Source of the DNA: Prorocentrum cordatum
Lineage: Eukaryota; Sar; Dinophyceae; Prorocentrales; Prorocentraceae
DNA length: 64,000 nt
Assembly: GCA_963575745.1 (NCBI GenBank)
Contig: CAUYUJ010019337.1
Location: 630,287-694,286, forward strand
Direction of reading: 5' to 3'
Notes under the pieces: generated by a model
What the model was told of the DNA's origin: nothing
Database searches by the model: none
Seen by the model: the letters and a program-made list of their open reading frames with translations, nothing else
Made by a program: the position numbers and the translations under genes
Shown: piece by piece, positions 29,662 through 40,789 of the stretch
How positions within the stretch are numbered: position 1 is the stretch's first letter
Layout: the number at the start of each line of letters is the position of its first letter

Positions 29662-30497
29662 GGCCCACACTTCTGAGGCCGACGTCCAGGCTGGCCGCAG
29701 TATCCCCTGGGAACGCAAGGCCAACGCGATGGCCGACACCCGTGCCAAGAGAGGGGCGGCCATGCATCCCGATGCGGGGCCGGCCGCCAAGGAGTTGACG
29801 GGCCTCGCGTGCATGGGGGATGAGCTCGGTAGGTGGGCTTGGGCCCCAAGGTATTCCTGGCAGCGAGGAAGTGGCGGGGTGCGGATGGGCTCCCAGAGCG
29901 CTCGAGCGCCCCGAGGGGCCAGGCCGACCCACCTTCCCCGCCGTCGCTCTCGCTCCGTCTCCAGGGTGTGCTTGCCATGCAAGCTAAGTCGCCAGTCGGT
30001 ATTGAGTTAGCGCTACCTGTCCAGCTCTGCCAGCACCAGATTCGAGTCAGCAGATTTGTCGATGCTCAGGGGGCTCTCGTGATCGCTGCCCCCAGGCTGC
30101 TCTGCTGCACTTCGTACGAAGCGTTTGCCCGGGGAGGAGTGCGTTCTCTGCTGCAGTCCTGTATAGCAGCGAGGGCGGGTACCAGGCTGAAGCAGCAGCG
30201 AATGCGCATTTCCCGTGGCCTATTCCCTTGCTGGCTGAGCCAGTACGAGGGATGGACGGTCATAGTTTTGAGCGTCCCGTTACCTTGCGACCTCTGCCAG
30301 CTAGCCCAGACTGTGGTGAACAGAAGACTGCGGCGGTCTGCACCCGCACGTTCTTTCCAGGAGGCTATTGCCCACGTCTGGGGAGAGGGGCGATCCTGGC
30401 CAGGTTAGATCTTGAGTCGGGCGGTCTTGAACAGTGGACCGCCGCGGCCACCTCCAAGCGCTCCGAGCAGCTGGAGGACGAGGCCCAGTGGGAGTGA
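29662..30497 (+). pseudogene. LINE-type RNase H C-terminal fragment and trailing open frame
   Basis: After a splice-like GTGACAG border at 29661, the plus strand reads A-H-T-S-E-A-D-V-Q-A-G-R, then N-A-M-A-D-T-R-A-K-R-G-A-A-M-H. This matches the end of RNase H domains in dinoflagellate LINEs (K-A-H-T...E-D-V..G-R, then G-N-x-x-A-D-x-x-A-K-x-G-A). The frame runs to CTCG/GTAGGT at 29832, a plausible donor. Further downstream another frame is open from about 30040 and ends E-D-E-A-Q-W-E with TGA at 30495-30497, but it cannot be tied to a domain. The upstream RNase H catalytic residues are absent, so the fragment is not functional by itself. A host gene with a captured domain is the alternative. 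Confidence 0.4.
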
Positions 30498-30514
30498 TCC
30501 CCCTTGTTCTCTGG

Positions 30515-31417
30515 GTTGCGGGCTTCCTCCTCCTCCTCATCATCCTCTTCCTCCTACTCCTCCTCCTCCTCCTCCTCCTCCTCCTCCTCCTCCTCTTCCT
30601 CCTCCTCCTCCTCCTCTTCCTACAACTAATCTTATGTGTATTACAAGTGCAGTACATATGTGTTGTCATCATCCTTTTCCTCGTCGTCCTCATCCTCATC
30701 GTCCTCATGTTCCTCCTCCTCCCCAACCTGATTATCAGAATCATCATCATCATCAGCAGCAGCATCATCACCATCATCGTCATCAGCACCGCCACCACCA
30801 ACATGGTCATCATCATCGTTATTAGCATCGCCGCCATCATCACCATCAGCATCACCATCACCATCACCATCACCATCCACTTCCTCCTAGTCATCCTCTT
30901 CCCCCTGTTCGTCATCAACACCACCACCACCATCACCATCACCATCACCGTCATCAGCATCATCATCATCAGCATCATCATCATCAGAATCGGCATCATC
31001 AGCATCATCAGCATCAGCATCACCATCACCATCACCTTTATCATCATCCTCATCCTCATCCTCATCATCAGCAGCAGCATCATCAACATCATCATCATTA
31101 TCACCACCACCATCATCATCATCATCATCATCATCACCATCATCACCATCATCATCATCGCCATCATAGCCATCGTCGTCGTTGTTGTCATCATTATCGT
31201 CGTCCTTCCCGACTCCCCCTCGTCATTATCATGAGCAGCATCAGCATTATCGTCAGCATCATCAGGATCATCATAATCGTCATCATCATCGTCGTTGGCG
31301 TCGTCGTCATCCTCATCATCCTCATACGTAGATTCCTCCTCCTCGCCAACGTGTTCATATCATTCGTCATCAGCATCAATACCACCACCACCCCACTGAT
31401 CAAAATCATCACCACCG

Positions 31418-31482
<65 letters not shown>

Positions 31483-31600
31483 TCCATCATCATCAGCATC
31501 AGCATCATCATCATCAGCATCATCGTCAGCAGCATCCCTCCCTCTTCCTCTGTCTCCTCCTGCTCCTCCTCTTCCTTCTCCCATCCTCCTCCTCCGCCTC
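30515..31600. repeat. TCC then CAT tracts
   Basis: TCC triplets 30515-30625 and, after a short unique patch, CAT/CAC/CAG triplets 30735-31545 (longest pure CAT run about 31405-31480), then TCC again to about 31618. Short CAATACC and CGTCGTCG variants interrupt. Confidence 0.9.
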
Positions 31601-31614
31601 CTCGCTCTCCTCCT

Positions 31615-31852
31615 CCTGTACAGGCCTCGCAGGGGCGGCCGACACAGCAGATGGGGTCGGAGGGTTGCGCCGCATCACCGATGATGCACTGGCGAAGCAT
31701 TGGCGATGCATCGGTGACGCCGAAGCGGAGAAAACCGGGTCCCAGATCGCACGGCATCGCCGATGCATCGACCATGCGGCGACATCATCTCACCCCATCT
31801 ACGCACTCGGACCCCATCTGGGAGGCCTGGATTCCCGAAGCCCTCATTTCCT

Positions 31853-31929
<77 letters not shown>

Positions 31930-31945
31930 GTGGAAAAAGTCGATG
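31615..31945 (+). CDS. Exon-like patch with internal repeats, followed by a (TC)n run
   Basis: 31620-31850 is unique and open on the plus strand. One frame has W-R-S-I-G-D-A-S-V-T-P-K-R-R-K-P-G-P and another has repeated W-R-C-I-G-D-A / R-R-C-I-D-H-A. The nucleotide words GCATTGGCGATGCATC and GCATCGCCGATGCATC repeat, so the protein-like look may be trivial. 31856-31930 is an almost pure TC run. Confidence 0.2.
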
Positions 31946-32999
31946 ATACTCAGAACGACTGCTAGCCACAAAGTGTGCCTGCCAATCAACCCTTGAACAA
32001 GACACAGGCGGCGCAACGAGGGACGATACGGGCGAAGCCCTCCATCGGCGAATCTGAGCGGGGGGACACAAACTGGTCTACCACACGCTTTCCCCTCACA
32101 CCACCCAGCGTCTCCATTTCGGCCTCCGGGGCCCTGGAGCCTTTTTGGGGGCCCTGCGGATATGAGCAATCAATACTGGACAAGATTGCCCCAGAAAGGG
32201 GTCGACTTTCAAGTCCTCGTGGACGGAAACAAACCATCCGTCTGAAATCTGGGCAAGGACATCGTTCGGCAACACCCTGTCCTAATAAAGCACAGTGGCC
32301 CGTTCTCGGTTTGGGAAAATGAAAGCAAACAAAAAACAAGAGAAATGAGATGCCCTCTTCGGAGCTAAATGCAGTCATGCAGAGACCGCCAGGACATCAG
32401 GGGCCCCGCCCAGCAACCCACAACGGACCAATGACGACCGAGACAGTCAGTCACAGGAGAGAATCGTATCAAGAGGCCGCCAGAAGATGCCCAACTCTTC
32501 TCCGACACCAGAGCTTTTTTCACCGCCAATCTTACACAAGTACCTCTGCTAGTCACGCACACAACCGCAACACGTGAAAAAAGGAAGGAGGAAGACACTG
32601 GCTAAGGCAAGCCTTCCCTCGCAGCACAAATGCAAGTGCTCCCCCCGCCCCCCGAAACCTCCCCCTCCTCCTCAATCAAACAAGCAAGGAGAACAAGCAA
32701 AATGACCGCTTGGCGCCGCTTCCAAGTCGAAGTGGACGGCGTCAGGCCTGCCTCCAATCAATTTCGGAGCCGCCTGGCCCAGGGAACGCGAGGCGCTCGC
32801 GGTCAACGCCCACGCCCACCACCGTGGACCGCGGATTGAAGACCGAGAAGGGCACGGCGATCAAAACCTGCGCCATCCACGGCCGGAGCGCGCACGCTGC
32901 GCCGCGTGCCCAAGCCGTCGCGGGCAAGCACTGCAATGGGGCAGTGTACCTGTGTACCTCCCATTCCGCAACCTGTGATCCGTTGCCGACTCTGGCCGC
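31946..32999. other. Unique sequence with nothing recognised
   Basis: Ordinary-complexity DNA. Only short frames are present on either strand and I see no domain, splice pair or repeat. Confidence 0.5.
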
Positions 33000-33703
33000 T
33001 TAAAGTGGAGTCGACAGCTTCTCTTCAGCGGGCACGAGCTTCGCCGCCTGGCCCGTCGGCCAGGTCCACGGCAAAGCGTAGCCCCCAAAGGTTGGGAGGT
33101 CGGCGCTCGCGAGATAGTCGGGCGAGTCGGTTGACGAACTAGCACCTGTCTCTAACGTGGCAGGCCACAACGGGGCCGTGGGCCAGCACGGCGGCGCAGT
33201 CAAGTCCAGGCCTGCACCGCCACGTCGGCGGCGGACATGAAACTGCAAGCGCTGCCCGGCGACCGCGCGCAATCCTGCCGCGGCGCCCCCGCTGCCGGCG
33301 CGGGCGCACGATCTGCACCCATGAAGCGGAAGTCGGCGATGACGTCGGCTGGGCCTCCGCGCGCCAGGCAGTACACCATGTAGATCTCCGTGTTCTGCAT
33401 AAGCGGCAAATGGCATGCCCGGCGCAAGACTGCGGCGGCAATGTAGCTAGGCGCACCACAACGTCGCAATGCACGGAGGCCCCGAAACATATCGGACACT
33501 CCTCCTAGTCGCCGGTGGATACAGCAACTCGGGAGGGTCAAGCAGTCGCGGCGGCCGGCAAAGGAGTTCGCCGCTCGTCCTGCTGTCGCAGGAGCTCGTG
33601 GAGCTCGTCGGGGCGCCGTCGTTGCGCGCGGTCGAGAATAGCGCCCACGCTGCGTTCGGACCCGCAACCGCTCGACATCCAGTTTCCGCGCCCAGGGAAG
33701 CAC
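33000..33703 (-). pseudogene. Decayed coding sequence, family unknown
   Basis: Two overlapping minus-strand frames look protein-like in succession. One at about 33530-33230 contains E-I-Y-M-V-Y-C-L-A-R-G-G-P-A-D-V-I-A-D-F. The other, from about 33210 to a stop at 33000, contains T-F-G-G-Y-A-L-P-W-T-W-P-T-G-Q. They are offset by one base near 33205. The pattern suggests one ancestral reading frame broken by an indel. No domain is recognised. Confidence 0.3.
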
Positions 33704-33821
33704 ATGTCCACAATCCAGATGGCTGGCTTACCTCGACAAGGACGCCCCGATTGAAAAGAACCAGGCGTTGGGGGCTATCCGGCACAAGTGGCGACAAATC
33801 TACTGGCGCGGATTGCAGCGA

Positions 33822-34893
33822 TCACGTGGAGCTGGATCCACATGACGCGCTGATGCCTGAAACTGCGACCGATGGCATGGAAGCGCAACTCGGCAACTGC
33901 ACGTCGGCAGACCGGGCCGGGGGCGCGGCGACTCTCGCGATGACGCCGCCTACCCAGTCGCGCCCTTGAGCATGCCCCAGTAGGATGCCACCGGCCACTC
34001 CGGCCCACCGCGGGGGCGTCTGTCGGGGCGGTGCTTGCGATGCTGCTGGGGCCGTTGGCGCCGCGGGCGCGGCCGGAACCGCGCCCCCCGCCCCTGCCAC
34101 GCGGGCTGGCCACGCAGTTGCCGGGCCCGCGGGTTGAGACAAGTCCTGCTGCACAGGACTCATGGGCTCAGCTACCCCGACATACTCGTCGCCGTTCGGC
34201 CTCGCGCGGGCTGGGAGAAGACGAAGAAGATGAGCCCCCACCCAGCTCGACCAGAGGCAGCGGCCCACTGCTTGCCACGAACCGTCGGAGGACGCGACCC
34301 GGGCGGCCGCCAGGGCCAGCCGCGGCGCCGCCTGTCCACGAGTCGGCGCTCTGCGTTGGATCACCCTCGCCAGGGCCCCCTGTCATAGACTGGGGAGTTC
34401 CAGAGGCGCCCCTCGCCATCCAAACTGCGCGCGCGCCTCGCACGGGTAGCTGAGCGAACGGTCCAGGGGCCCCCTGATGCCCCAATTGCGCGGGCAACGA
34501 GGACGTCGGCGGCGGCGACGGCGCCGCCGAGACCGGGACGCCGAGGGAGCGCGTCCTTGCTGACGGCGCCAGGGGCAGTCGCGCACGAGATGCCCCCTGG
34601 GTGCCCAGAGTCCAGCAGGTTGCGGTGGCGGCCTGAATCCACGCCACTGGCCCTGACCCCTCCCCCCCTACCCTCGCCCTTCCCAAAGCCAGCGAGAGCT
34701 CCCCGGAGGTCGTGCTCGGACACGTCGGCCAGGATGGCACGCTGGCCCGCGCCGCGGCCTTGGCCCTCACGTTCGATGACCCTTCGGGCGCGGCGCGTGG
34801 GCCCGCGGACATTGAAGCTGCGCCATCGTGACTTGGCGCGTTCGCAGGCCCATAAAAGCGCGCACCGCGCTGCCCCGCTGGGAAGTCGCCCAA
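33822..34893 (-). pseudogene. Decayed gag-like sequence with a broken zinc knuckle
   Basis: Near 34630-34570 the minus strand carries what appears to be a CCHC knuckle split by an indel: T-C-W-T-L-G-T in one frame and R-G-H-L-V-R-D-C-P-W-R in another. Joined by eye, the spacing would be C-W-x-x-G-x-x-G-H-x-x-x-D-C-P, the usual retroelement form. Downstream, 34364-33822 is open with an A/P-rich part and then W-V-G-G-V-I-A-R-V-A-A-P. It is probably the remains of a retroelement; the superfamily is undetermined. Confidence 0.35.
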
Positions 34894-34900
34894 CTCGGGC

Positions 34901-36232
34901 TCACCGGCAGCAAGCTCCTCGCGGAACGAGCAGATGGCGTCGGAGTCTGCGCCTGAGTCGACACCTGCAATTGGTCACGCAACCTGCGCCGAGGATGCCG
35001 CGCGGGCTCGGCAGCAGCCACATCTGCAGGCGAGCTCGGTGCCACCCCTGGGGCGGCGGGAACCGCGCCGTTGCAGTTGGATCTGGCAGCAGTGCCATAG
35101 GCACTCTGCGCCCGATCTGGCGCGGGCGCCCCCGCGAAGAACGCGCACCAGATCGAACGAATGGCCGAGGCGAGGTTGCCCAGCGAGCCCTCGAGCATGC
35201 GCCCGAACCGTCTCCGCGGGCCAGTGGCGCGCGATTGCTACTCATAGGCCACGTCTGCAAGATCATGGCGAGTTGGACGCTCGATAAGCCCACGGCGCGC
35301 AGTAAGAGGTAGCGGAGCACCTCGTAGCCGATCATGAAATGACCAGCCTGCTGCGCTCGGTTGCGGGGGACATCGAACTCGGCGAGGGGGTCGCGGATGT
35401 GCTCCAACAGAAATCGGTCGAAGCGCTGGGCCGATATCGCATGGGCGACCCCGGGTCGCCGATGCTGCGACCTCCCTGGATCAGCAAAACTGGCGGCCAC
35501 TCGTTTACGCACTCGCGCGCCATGCCAGCGAGGCAGGGCGAGACGTTGGCCGCTCGGGCGGAAAACTTCGAGATCGGAGACCTTGACCAGACCATAACCC
35601 CCCGCACGCAGCGTTGAAGGGCACGCGGGCACACTGCTCGGGCCCCCAGGTGCGAAACTGCCGCACGTTGTCGCCACCATCGCCGCCAGGATCCACGCAA
35701 ACGACGCAGCAGGCGGCAGCGACCATGCCCACTCCGATGGCCTCCCATCCGGAGCGGAGCCCCCTCCATGCATCGAGGGGGCGCTTGGGCCCCGGTACCT
35801 ACCAACGGCGCTGCTCTTGTAGAGAACCTCGACGCCGTCGCGGTCCTGTCCCGAGCATGCTCTTCCTCGCCAGCTCATTGGGAGTGCTTCCCGCTGCACG
35901 AGCGCGGCGCGATCGGCACTCAGAACATCCAACACCATAGCCATGGCAACGTCCGTCGCGCGCCGCGCTGTCACTGCACTGGGCACCACCAACTACACGA
36001 TTGCACCGGGGAGTATACAGTACGCATCGGGATACAAGTCTGCCAGAGAACCAAGAGTGCACGAGCAATAGAAGGTCATGTCTCGAAAGATAGAAGACGA
36101 ATAATCCCAGGTTCGTATACCGGCCCCCTGCAACGCTGACAACATAGTCGCCAGACCCTCCACTATCTCCTCGCCCTGCTCCGCCTGGGCCCCCCCCCCC
36201 TGCAGGAGGCAACGTCGGTTGACGTCGAACAC
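34901..36232 (-). pseudogene. Decayed coding sequence continuing upstream
   Basis: The 36232-35993 frame is protein-like (E-E-I-V-E-G-L-A-T-M-L-S-A-L, then T-W-D-Y-S-S-S-I-F-R-D-M-T-F-Y-C-S-C-T-L). The 35992-34901 frame contains V-S-D-L-E-V-F-R-P-S-G-Q-R-L-A-L-P and F-L-L-E-H-I-R-D-P-L-A-E-F. Frames switch several times. It may form one decayed unit with the neighbours on both sides. Confidence 0.3.
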
Positions 36233-36460
36233 CTTGGGATACTGGCCAAGCCGACAGACGCCAGCTGCGGCATTCTACCACGGCAGAGGTGGACGAAGCA
36301 GGACATGGTAATCGAGGTGTTCAAGACGGTACCTGGCACTCAACAAATTCGGATTCGTCTCGCCTTTGAAACCATGCGGCCGCTGTGGCTTTGGGCCTCA
36401 CCAATGACGATCCCACCACCACCAGAGACAGACAAACGTCTTGCTGCCGCCATCTGGACA

Positions 36461-36832
36461 TCACAAACCACACGGCGGTGCCTGTGGCGGCGGTGGGCAC
36501 AGCACACATGTCACCATCTTGCTATTCCCATGGCGCTGCATGGCTTTGCCAAGATCCAAGACTGCCGCCTGGTGTGGAGTAGTTTCCTGGACACGACCTT
36601 CGACCACTACGCAGCTACGTTCGGCGTTCGCCTCATACGGTATCCGGAGCAGCTGGGCGCCCTCCTCGAGGCCCCCGTCTCGAACAATATCAGGATCGAT
36701 AGGGCGCTCGACCGCTTGATAGACGATCACTGACGGCTTTCGACGGGCCCCAACATACCCCAAGCCGCACTCAGAGTTATCGCCCACATATGCTGCTGAC
36801 AACAAGTAAGCAAATCCAGACAGGACACGCAC
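36461..36832 (-). pseudogene. Protein-like open segment, family unknown
   Basis: A 123-codon frame with good coding character, including E-C-G-L-G-Y-V-G-A-R-R-K-P-S-V-I-V-Y-Q-A and T-C-V-L-C-P-P-P-P-Q-A-P. After its stop at 36461 the other two minus-strand frames remain partly open to 36321. C-V-L-C could be half of a zinc site, but no partner is visible. It probably belongs to the same decayed unit as 34901-36232. Confidence 0.3.
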
Positions 36833-36999
36833 GATATAGACGACATGAACGTAGAGGCCTGTTCTAATAAGATATACTCATTTTGGTCTTCGATGCTTTC
36901 AGTACATGAACGCCTTTGTGTATTGATATTCCGCTCTGGCGCGGCTACGACCGAGACGCGACGGTAACCTGGCAAAGTATGCAAGTTCCGTGGCGACCT

Positions 37000-37990
37000 T
37001 TATCCGCCCATGCGGCATTCGGCGCGTGTGCCCGAAGTTCCGTGCTGCACGGGATGAACTAACGCTGATACTCTCTGCCAACGCTGTTTTGGTCTTCTCT
37101 CCCTGGAGTGACGTCCAAAGGCGGCTGGGTGACGTTTACCCTCTCTGACTGCAATGTTGAAAGAGCCTGCTTTTTGGTGAAAGCGTGTTCCCTTGGAAAG
37201 CAGGTGATCAAGCTCGGTGTGACTGAACTGCAACATGATCCCGGCGCCTTTCGGCGCGATGACGGTCTTCGTGCACAGTAACTTCCACGAGTGGATATGC
37301 CTCTCAGGAAAGGTGTTCCACATCAACGTGCGCGCGCTATGGCAACGTAGACACGGGTAGCTCGCGTCGCTTCGCCAACAGCGGAAATGTGAACGTCGGA
37401 TCAAGCGACTGTCTGACACCGTCGGCTACACCCACAGGCGGATGCGATGACATCATGTCCGTTGCCTCTTTCTTCCAAGTTCCTGCAACAGAGTCGCAGG
37501 GTACTCGAGACCCTTCGCCGGCACCGTAGACGTGAACGTTGCATCTGTCAAACAACTGTCTCTCGCGGGAAATTACACTCACAGGCGACTGCATTGAGGG
37601 CGTCAGGTGCAAAAGCTGCTCCGACATTGTTTGCGCAGGCCTGGGAGAGTGAGCCGGCAAAGACGGCACGGGGCCGCAGTCCTTGTAGTTGATGTTCTCG
37701 TAATGGTACGCGTGCGCCTGCGCCGTAAACGTTCCTGGCTGCTGGGCGGGGTCCGCCCGAACGGTCCCTAGAACCATCGCCTGCCGCGATGAACGGGTGG
37801 AAGAGCACGAACACAATGAACCGTTGAGCACGGCGAACACGGGATACTTGAAGAGGCTGTTTTTTTTCTTTGTTTTATGATGCTGAATAACACGATGGAG
37901 TGTGGGCACCGTTGCCTTCGAAATTGGAAAGGAGAGAATGCCATGCAGGCAATGGTGGCGTGTGGAAGGAAACCGAAGCTCCAGTACCAA
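37000..37990 (-). CDS. Two overlapping protein-like frames, function unknown
   Basis: 37990-37337 encodes 217 residues of mixed composition, including H-A-Y-H-Y-E-N-I-N-Y-K-D-C-G-P and E-R-Q-L-F-D-R-C-N-V-H-V-Y-G-A. 37419-37000 encodes I-A-P-K-G-A-G-I-M-L-Q-F-S-H-T-E-L-D-H-L-L. The second overlaps the end of the first in another frame, so a frameshift or an intron joins them, or only one is real. The local GC is lower than in neighbouring DNA, which makes long open frames less trivial here. No domain is recognised. Confidence 0.3.
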
Positions 37991-38534
37991 CTACAAGTAA
38001 AGAATCAGGATACGGGCCCGACCACAAGAAACCTTCAAAAAGAAACCCAACCCTGAGACCCCAGGATGTCCACTGATTTTTGGCGTGGGAACGTCACGAA
38101 TTCCATAGCAAACCATCAAAACCCAAGAAACCCAGGCCACCCTGGATGAGAGCAGGGTGTTTCTTGGCATGGGTTTCCACTGTAGGATGTTGTATTTTGT
38201 AAGCAGAATACGCGAAGCAAAATCTCAAACGAGTCTACCACGAGAACGGGAAGCTAGCCCAAGCGAGCTAAACGGCTGCGGAAAAAGGACAAGAAGGGCA
38301 TGCAGCGTAACGAAGGGAAACAAAAAACAAACAAATAAAAAACAACAAAAATCTGGGCCGGACGATGAAAAAAATGTTTCGCGGGCCTCCTCGCCCCCGC
38401 AATGGCGGGGGGGCAGGGCAGGCAGACGGGGGGCTGACAATTCCGGGTTGCCTGGAAGGCCAGGGGGGGGCACGGGGTGACGATCCAGGGCGCGGGGGCC
38501 AGGGGGGTGGACGGGGTGATTTTTCAGGGAGAGC
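37991..38534. other. Unique sequence, no gene seen
   Basis: AT-richer DNA with A-runs (38340-38380), ending in a G-rich stretch (38400-38520). No coding or structured element is supported. Confidence 0.5.
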
Positions 38535-38670
38535 TCGTCCTCCTCCTCCTCCTCCGCCTCCTCCTCCTCCTCCTCCTCCTCCTCCTCCTCCTCCTCCTCC
38601 TCCTCCTCCTCCTCCTCCTCCTCCTCCTCCTCCTCCTCATATTCCTCCTCCTCCTCCTCGTCCTCCTCCT
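38535..38670. repeat. TCC tract
   Basis: Almost pure TCC triplets, about 40 units. Confidence 0.95.
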
Positions 38671-38855
38671 GCTACGCTACGCTATGCAATGTTATGTTAT
38701 GCTCGGGGCCGCTGTGCGATGCCATGCTTTGCGTTGCACAGATTTGTGTTACAATTCTTCACTACGCCACGCCACGCCATGCTGTGACATACTACGCTTC
38801 GCAGTGCTCTTCAACGCCATGCCACGCCGTGCTATACAATGCATCGCGTACACTT
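38670..38855. repeat. Degenerate TACGC/TATGC pentamer array
   Basis: Words such as CTACGCTACGCTATGC, ATGTTATGTTATGC, CACGCCACGCCATGC and TTCAACGCCATGCCACGCC recur in a loose five-base rhythm for about 180 bp. No gene is called. Confidence 0.65.
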
Positions 38856-38984
38856 TCGGGATCATTGCCCTGCTCGACATCCGACTGTGCGAGTAGAGAG
38901 GGGATCTACGCCATGGTAAGGGATGGGAGGGAGGGGTAGGATGTCAGATATGACGCGAACGCACCTAGCTGGTCCTCCCCCCCT

Positions 38985-39205
38985 CCTCTTCCTCCTCCTC
39001 CTCCTCCTCTCCTCCTCCTCCTCCTCCTCTCCTCCTCCTCTCCTCCTCCTCCTCCTCCTCCTCCTCCCTCCTCCTCCTCCTCTCCTCCTCCTCCTCCTCC
39101 TCCTCCTCCTCCTCCTCCTCCTCCTCCTCCTCCTCCTCCTCCTCCTCCTCCTCCTCCTCCTCCTCCTCCTCCTCCTCCTCCTCCTCCTCCTCCTCCTCCT
39201 CCTCA
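38985..39205. repeat. TCC tract, 220 bp
   Basis: TCC triplets, uninterrupted from about 39080 to 39200. Immediately after, GGCCGTCCGCAAGGACGA occurs twice (about 39228 and 39250). Confidence 0.95.
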
Positions 39206-39600
39206 TCCCCCACCTCCCAATCGCCGCGGCCGTCCGCAAGGACGACCAGCGGCCGTCCGCAAGGACGAGGGTGATCACGCGCCTCTTCGAAAACCCCTTC
39301 CCTCAACTACTCCCTAATTACCCCGCCCCCACTCCGCAATCCTCCCCCCGCGGCCGCGGGTGATCAAGCGAGCGAAAGAGGACGAATAGAAAATCAGTAC
39401 CCCCAAAGGGGCAAAAGCAAACGCCGGGGGGCGGACGATTAAAAAAACAGTTTCCGGCGGCTGAATTCTATTAGTCCGCCCCACTCAATCATTTTGGGGG
39501 GTCCGGGGGGGGGGGAGGGGGGGCGTTTTTTTTAATCGTTTCCCTGCACTATACAGAGATACCGTTCGAGTACGACGGAAGCGAGGACGAGGGGCTTATC
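39206..39600. other. Unique sequence with a short inverted A-run/T-run pair
   Basis: ACGATTAAAAAAAC at about 39437 and GTTTTTTTTAATCG at about 39526 are inverted and bracket a G-rich stretch. No coding sequence is supported. Confidence 0.5.
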
Positions 39601-39604
39601 GAGG

Positions 39605-39615
39605 AGGAGGACGAA

Positions 39616-39657
<42 letters not shown>

Positions 39658-40064
39658 GGCGAGGCTCAGGGGAGGGGGAAGAGGGACGGGGATGAGCAGG
39701 ACAGGCCTGAAGGAATGGAGGAAGACAAGGGGGCGCAAGAGCAAGGATGAAGAGACGAGGGGGAGGAGGGAGAGGAGCGAGAGACGAGGGAAGGAGCAGA
39801 AGGAGGGAAAGGAGGGGAGGGGAGGAGCAGGGAGAGGGGCACAGGAGGAAGAGGAGGAGGCGGGAAGAGGAGGAGACGAAGGGGAGAGAAGGAAGCGCAA
39901 AAGAAGGGAGAGGAGGAGCACGAGGAGGCGGAGCAGGAAGAGGACAACGACGACGAAGAGGAGAAAGAAGAGGAGGAGTAGGAGGAGGACGAGGAGGAGG
40001 ACGAGGAGGAGGAGGAGGACGAGGAGGAGGAGGAAGAAGAAGAAGAAGAAGAAGAGGGTGAGAG

Positions 40065-40114
<50 letters not shown>

Positions 40115-40165
40115 AGACGGCCACGACGACGGCCACGACGACGACGAGGACGACGGCGGCAGCGG
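39605..40165. repeat. GAC/GAG/GGA triplet satellites
   Basis: Pure (GAC)n at about 39610-39655 and 40063-40113, with GGA-rich purine sequence between. Confidence 0.95.
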
Positions 40166-40169
40166 CCGC

Positions 40170-40528
40170 GGCGGCGGCCGCGGCGGAGACGGCGGTGGGC
40201 GGGGCCGTGGCGCCTTCGGGCTGGGGGGGCCGAGGGAGGAGCGCCCGGGCTGCAGAATGCCCGTCATGGGCCCTGGCGCGGTGGAGGGCTGGGATGCACC
40301 TTCCCGTCGTCGTTTTCGTTGCAGCCGCCGCCGTCGCCGAGGCCGTCGCTGCGGCCCGTCGCCGTCGGCGTCGGCGTGGCTGTGGCCGTGGCCCTCGCCG
40401 CCGTCAACCTGCGTCGGCCGCCGGGGCGACCAGCCGGGCCCTCCGCTGCGCGCGCGGCAGCGGCGGCGGGCGGAGGCCGCGAAAAGGGCCATCGAGTGCC
40501 CAGTCGGGGCGGAGGAACGTCGCGACAC
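40170..40528 (-). CDS. Possible exon, function unknown
   Basis: The minus-strand frame before the GAC tract reads M-A-L-F-A-A-S-A-R-R-R-C-R-A-R-S-G-G, then D-G-G-E-G-H-G-H-S-H-A-D-A-D, then G-P-M-T-G-I-L-Q-P-G-R-S-S-L. It is less repetitive than its neighbours and could be an exon. High GC and lack of a partner exon keep this weak. Confidence 0.2.
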
Positions 40529-40785
40529 CGAGCACGAAGGAGACGGGCTCTAGGGTCGAGGGTCGAGAGTCGAGGTTCCAGGATATCGAGGTTCGAGGGC
40601 CGAGGCTCGAGGATGCAGGGTTAGGACGTTTTGGGCCCTGGCGCGGCGGGGGGCGAGGGGACGTCGCGAGGCTCAGCACGAAGGAGACAGGCTCGAGGGT
40701 CGAAGTTCGAGGGTCGCGGTGCCAGGGTACCGAGGTTCGAGGGCCGAGGCTCCAGGACGAAGGCTTTCAGGACGCTTTGCGCCTG
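40513..40785. repeat. Tandem duplication, 144-bp period, of a GAGGTTCGAGGG-rich unit
   Basis: ACGTCGCGA...AGCACGAAGGAGAC is found at 40517 and 40661, each followed by TCGAGGGTCGA-type words and GTTCGAGGGCCGAGGCTC. A GGGCCCTGGCGCGG word present between the units also occurs at 40269. Confidence 0.8.
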
Positions 40786-40789
40786 TCTG

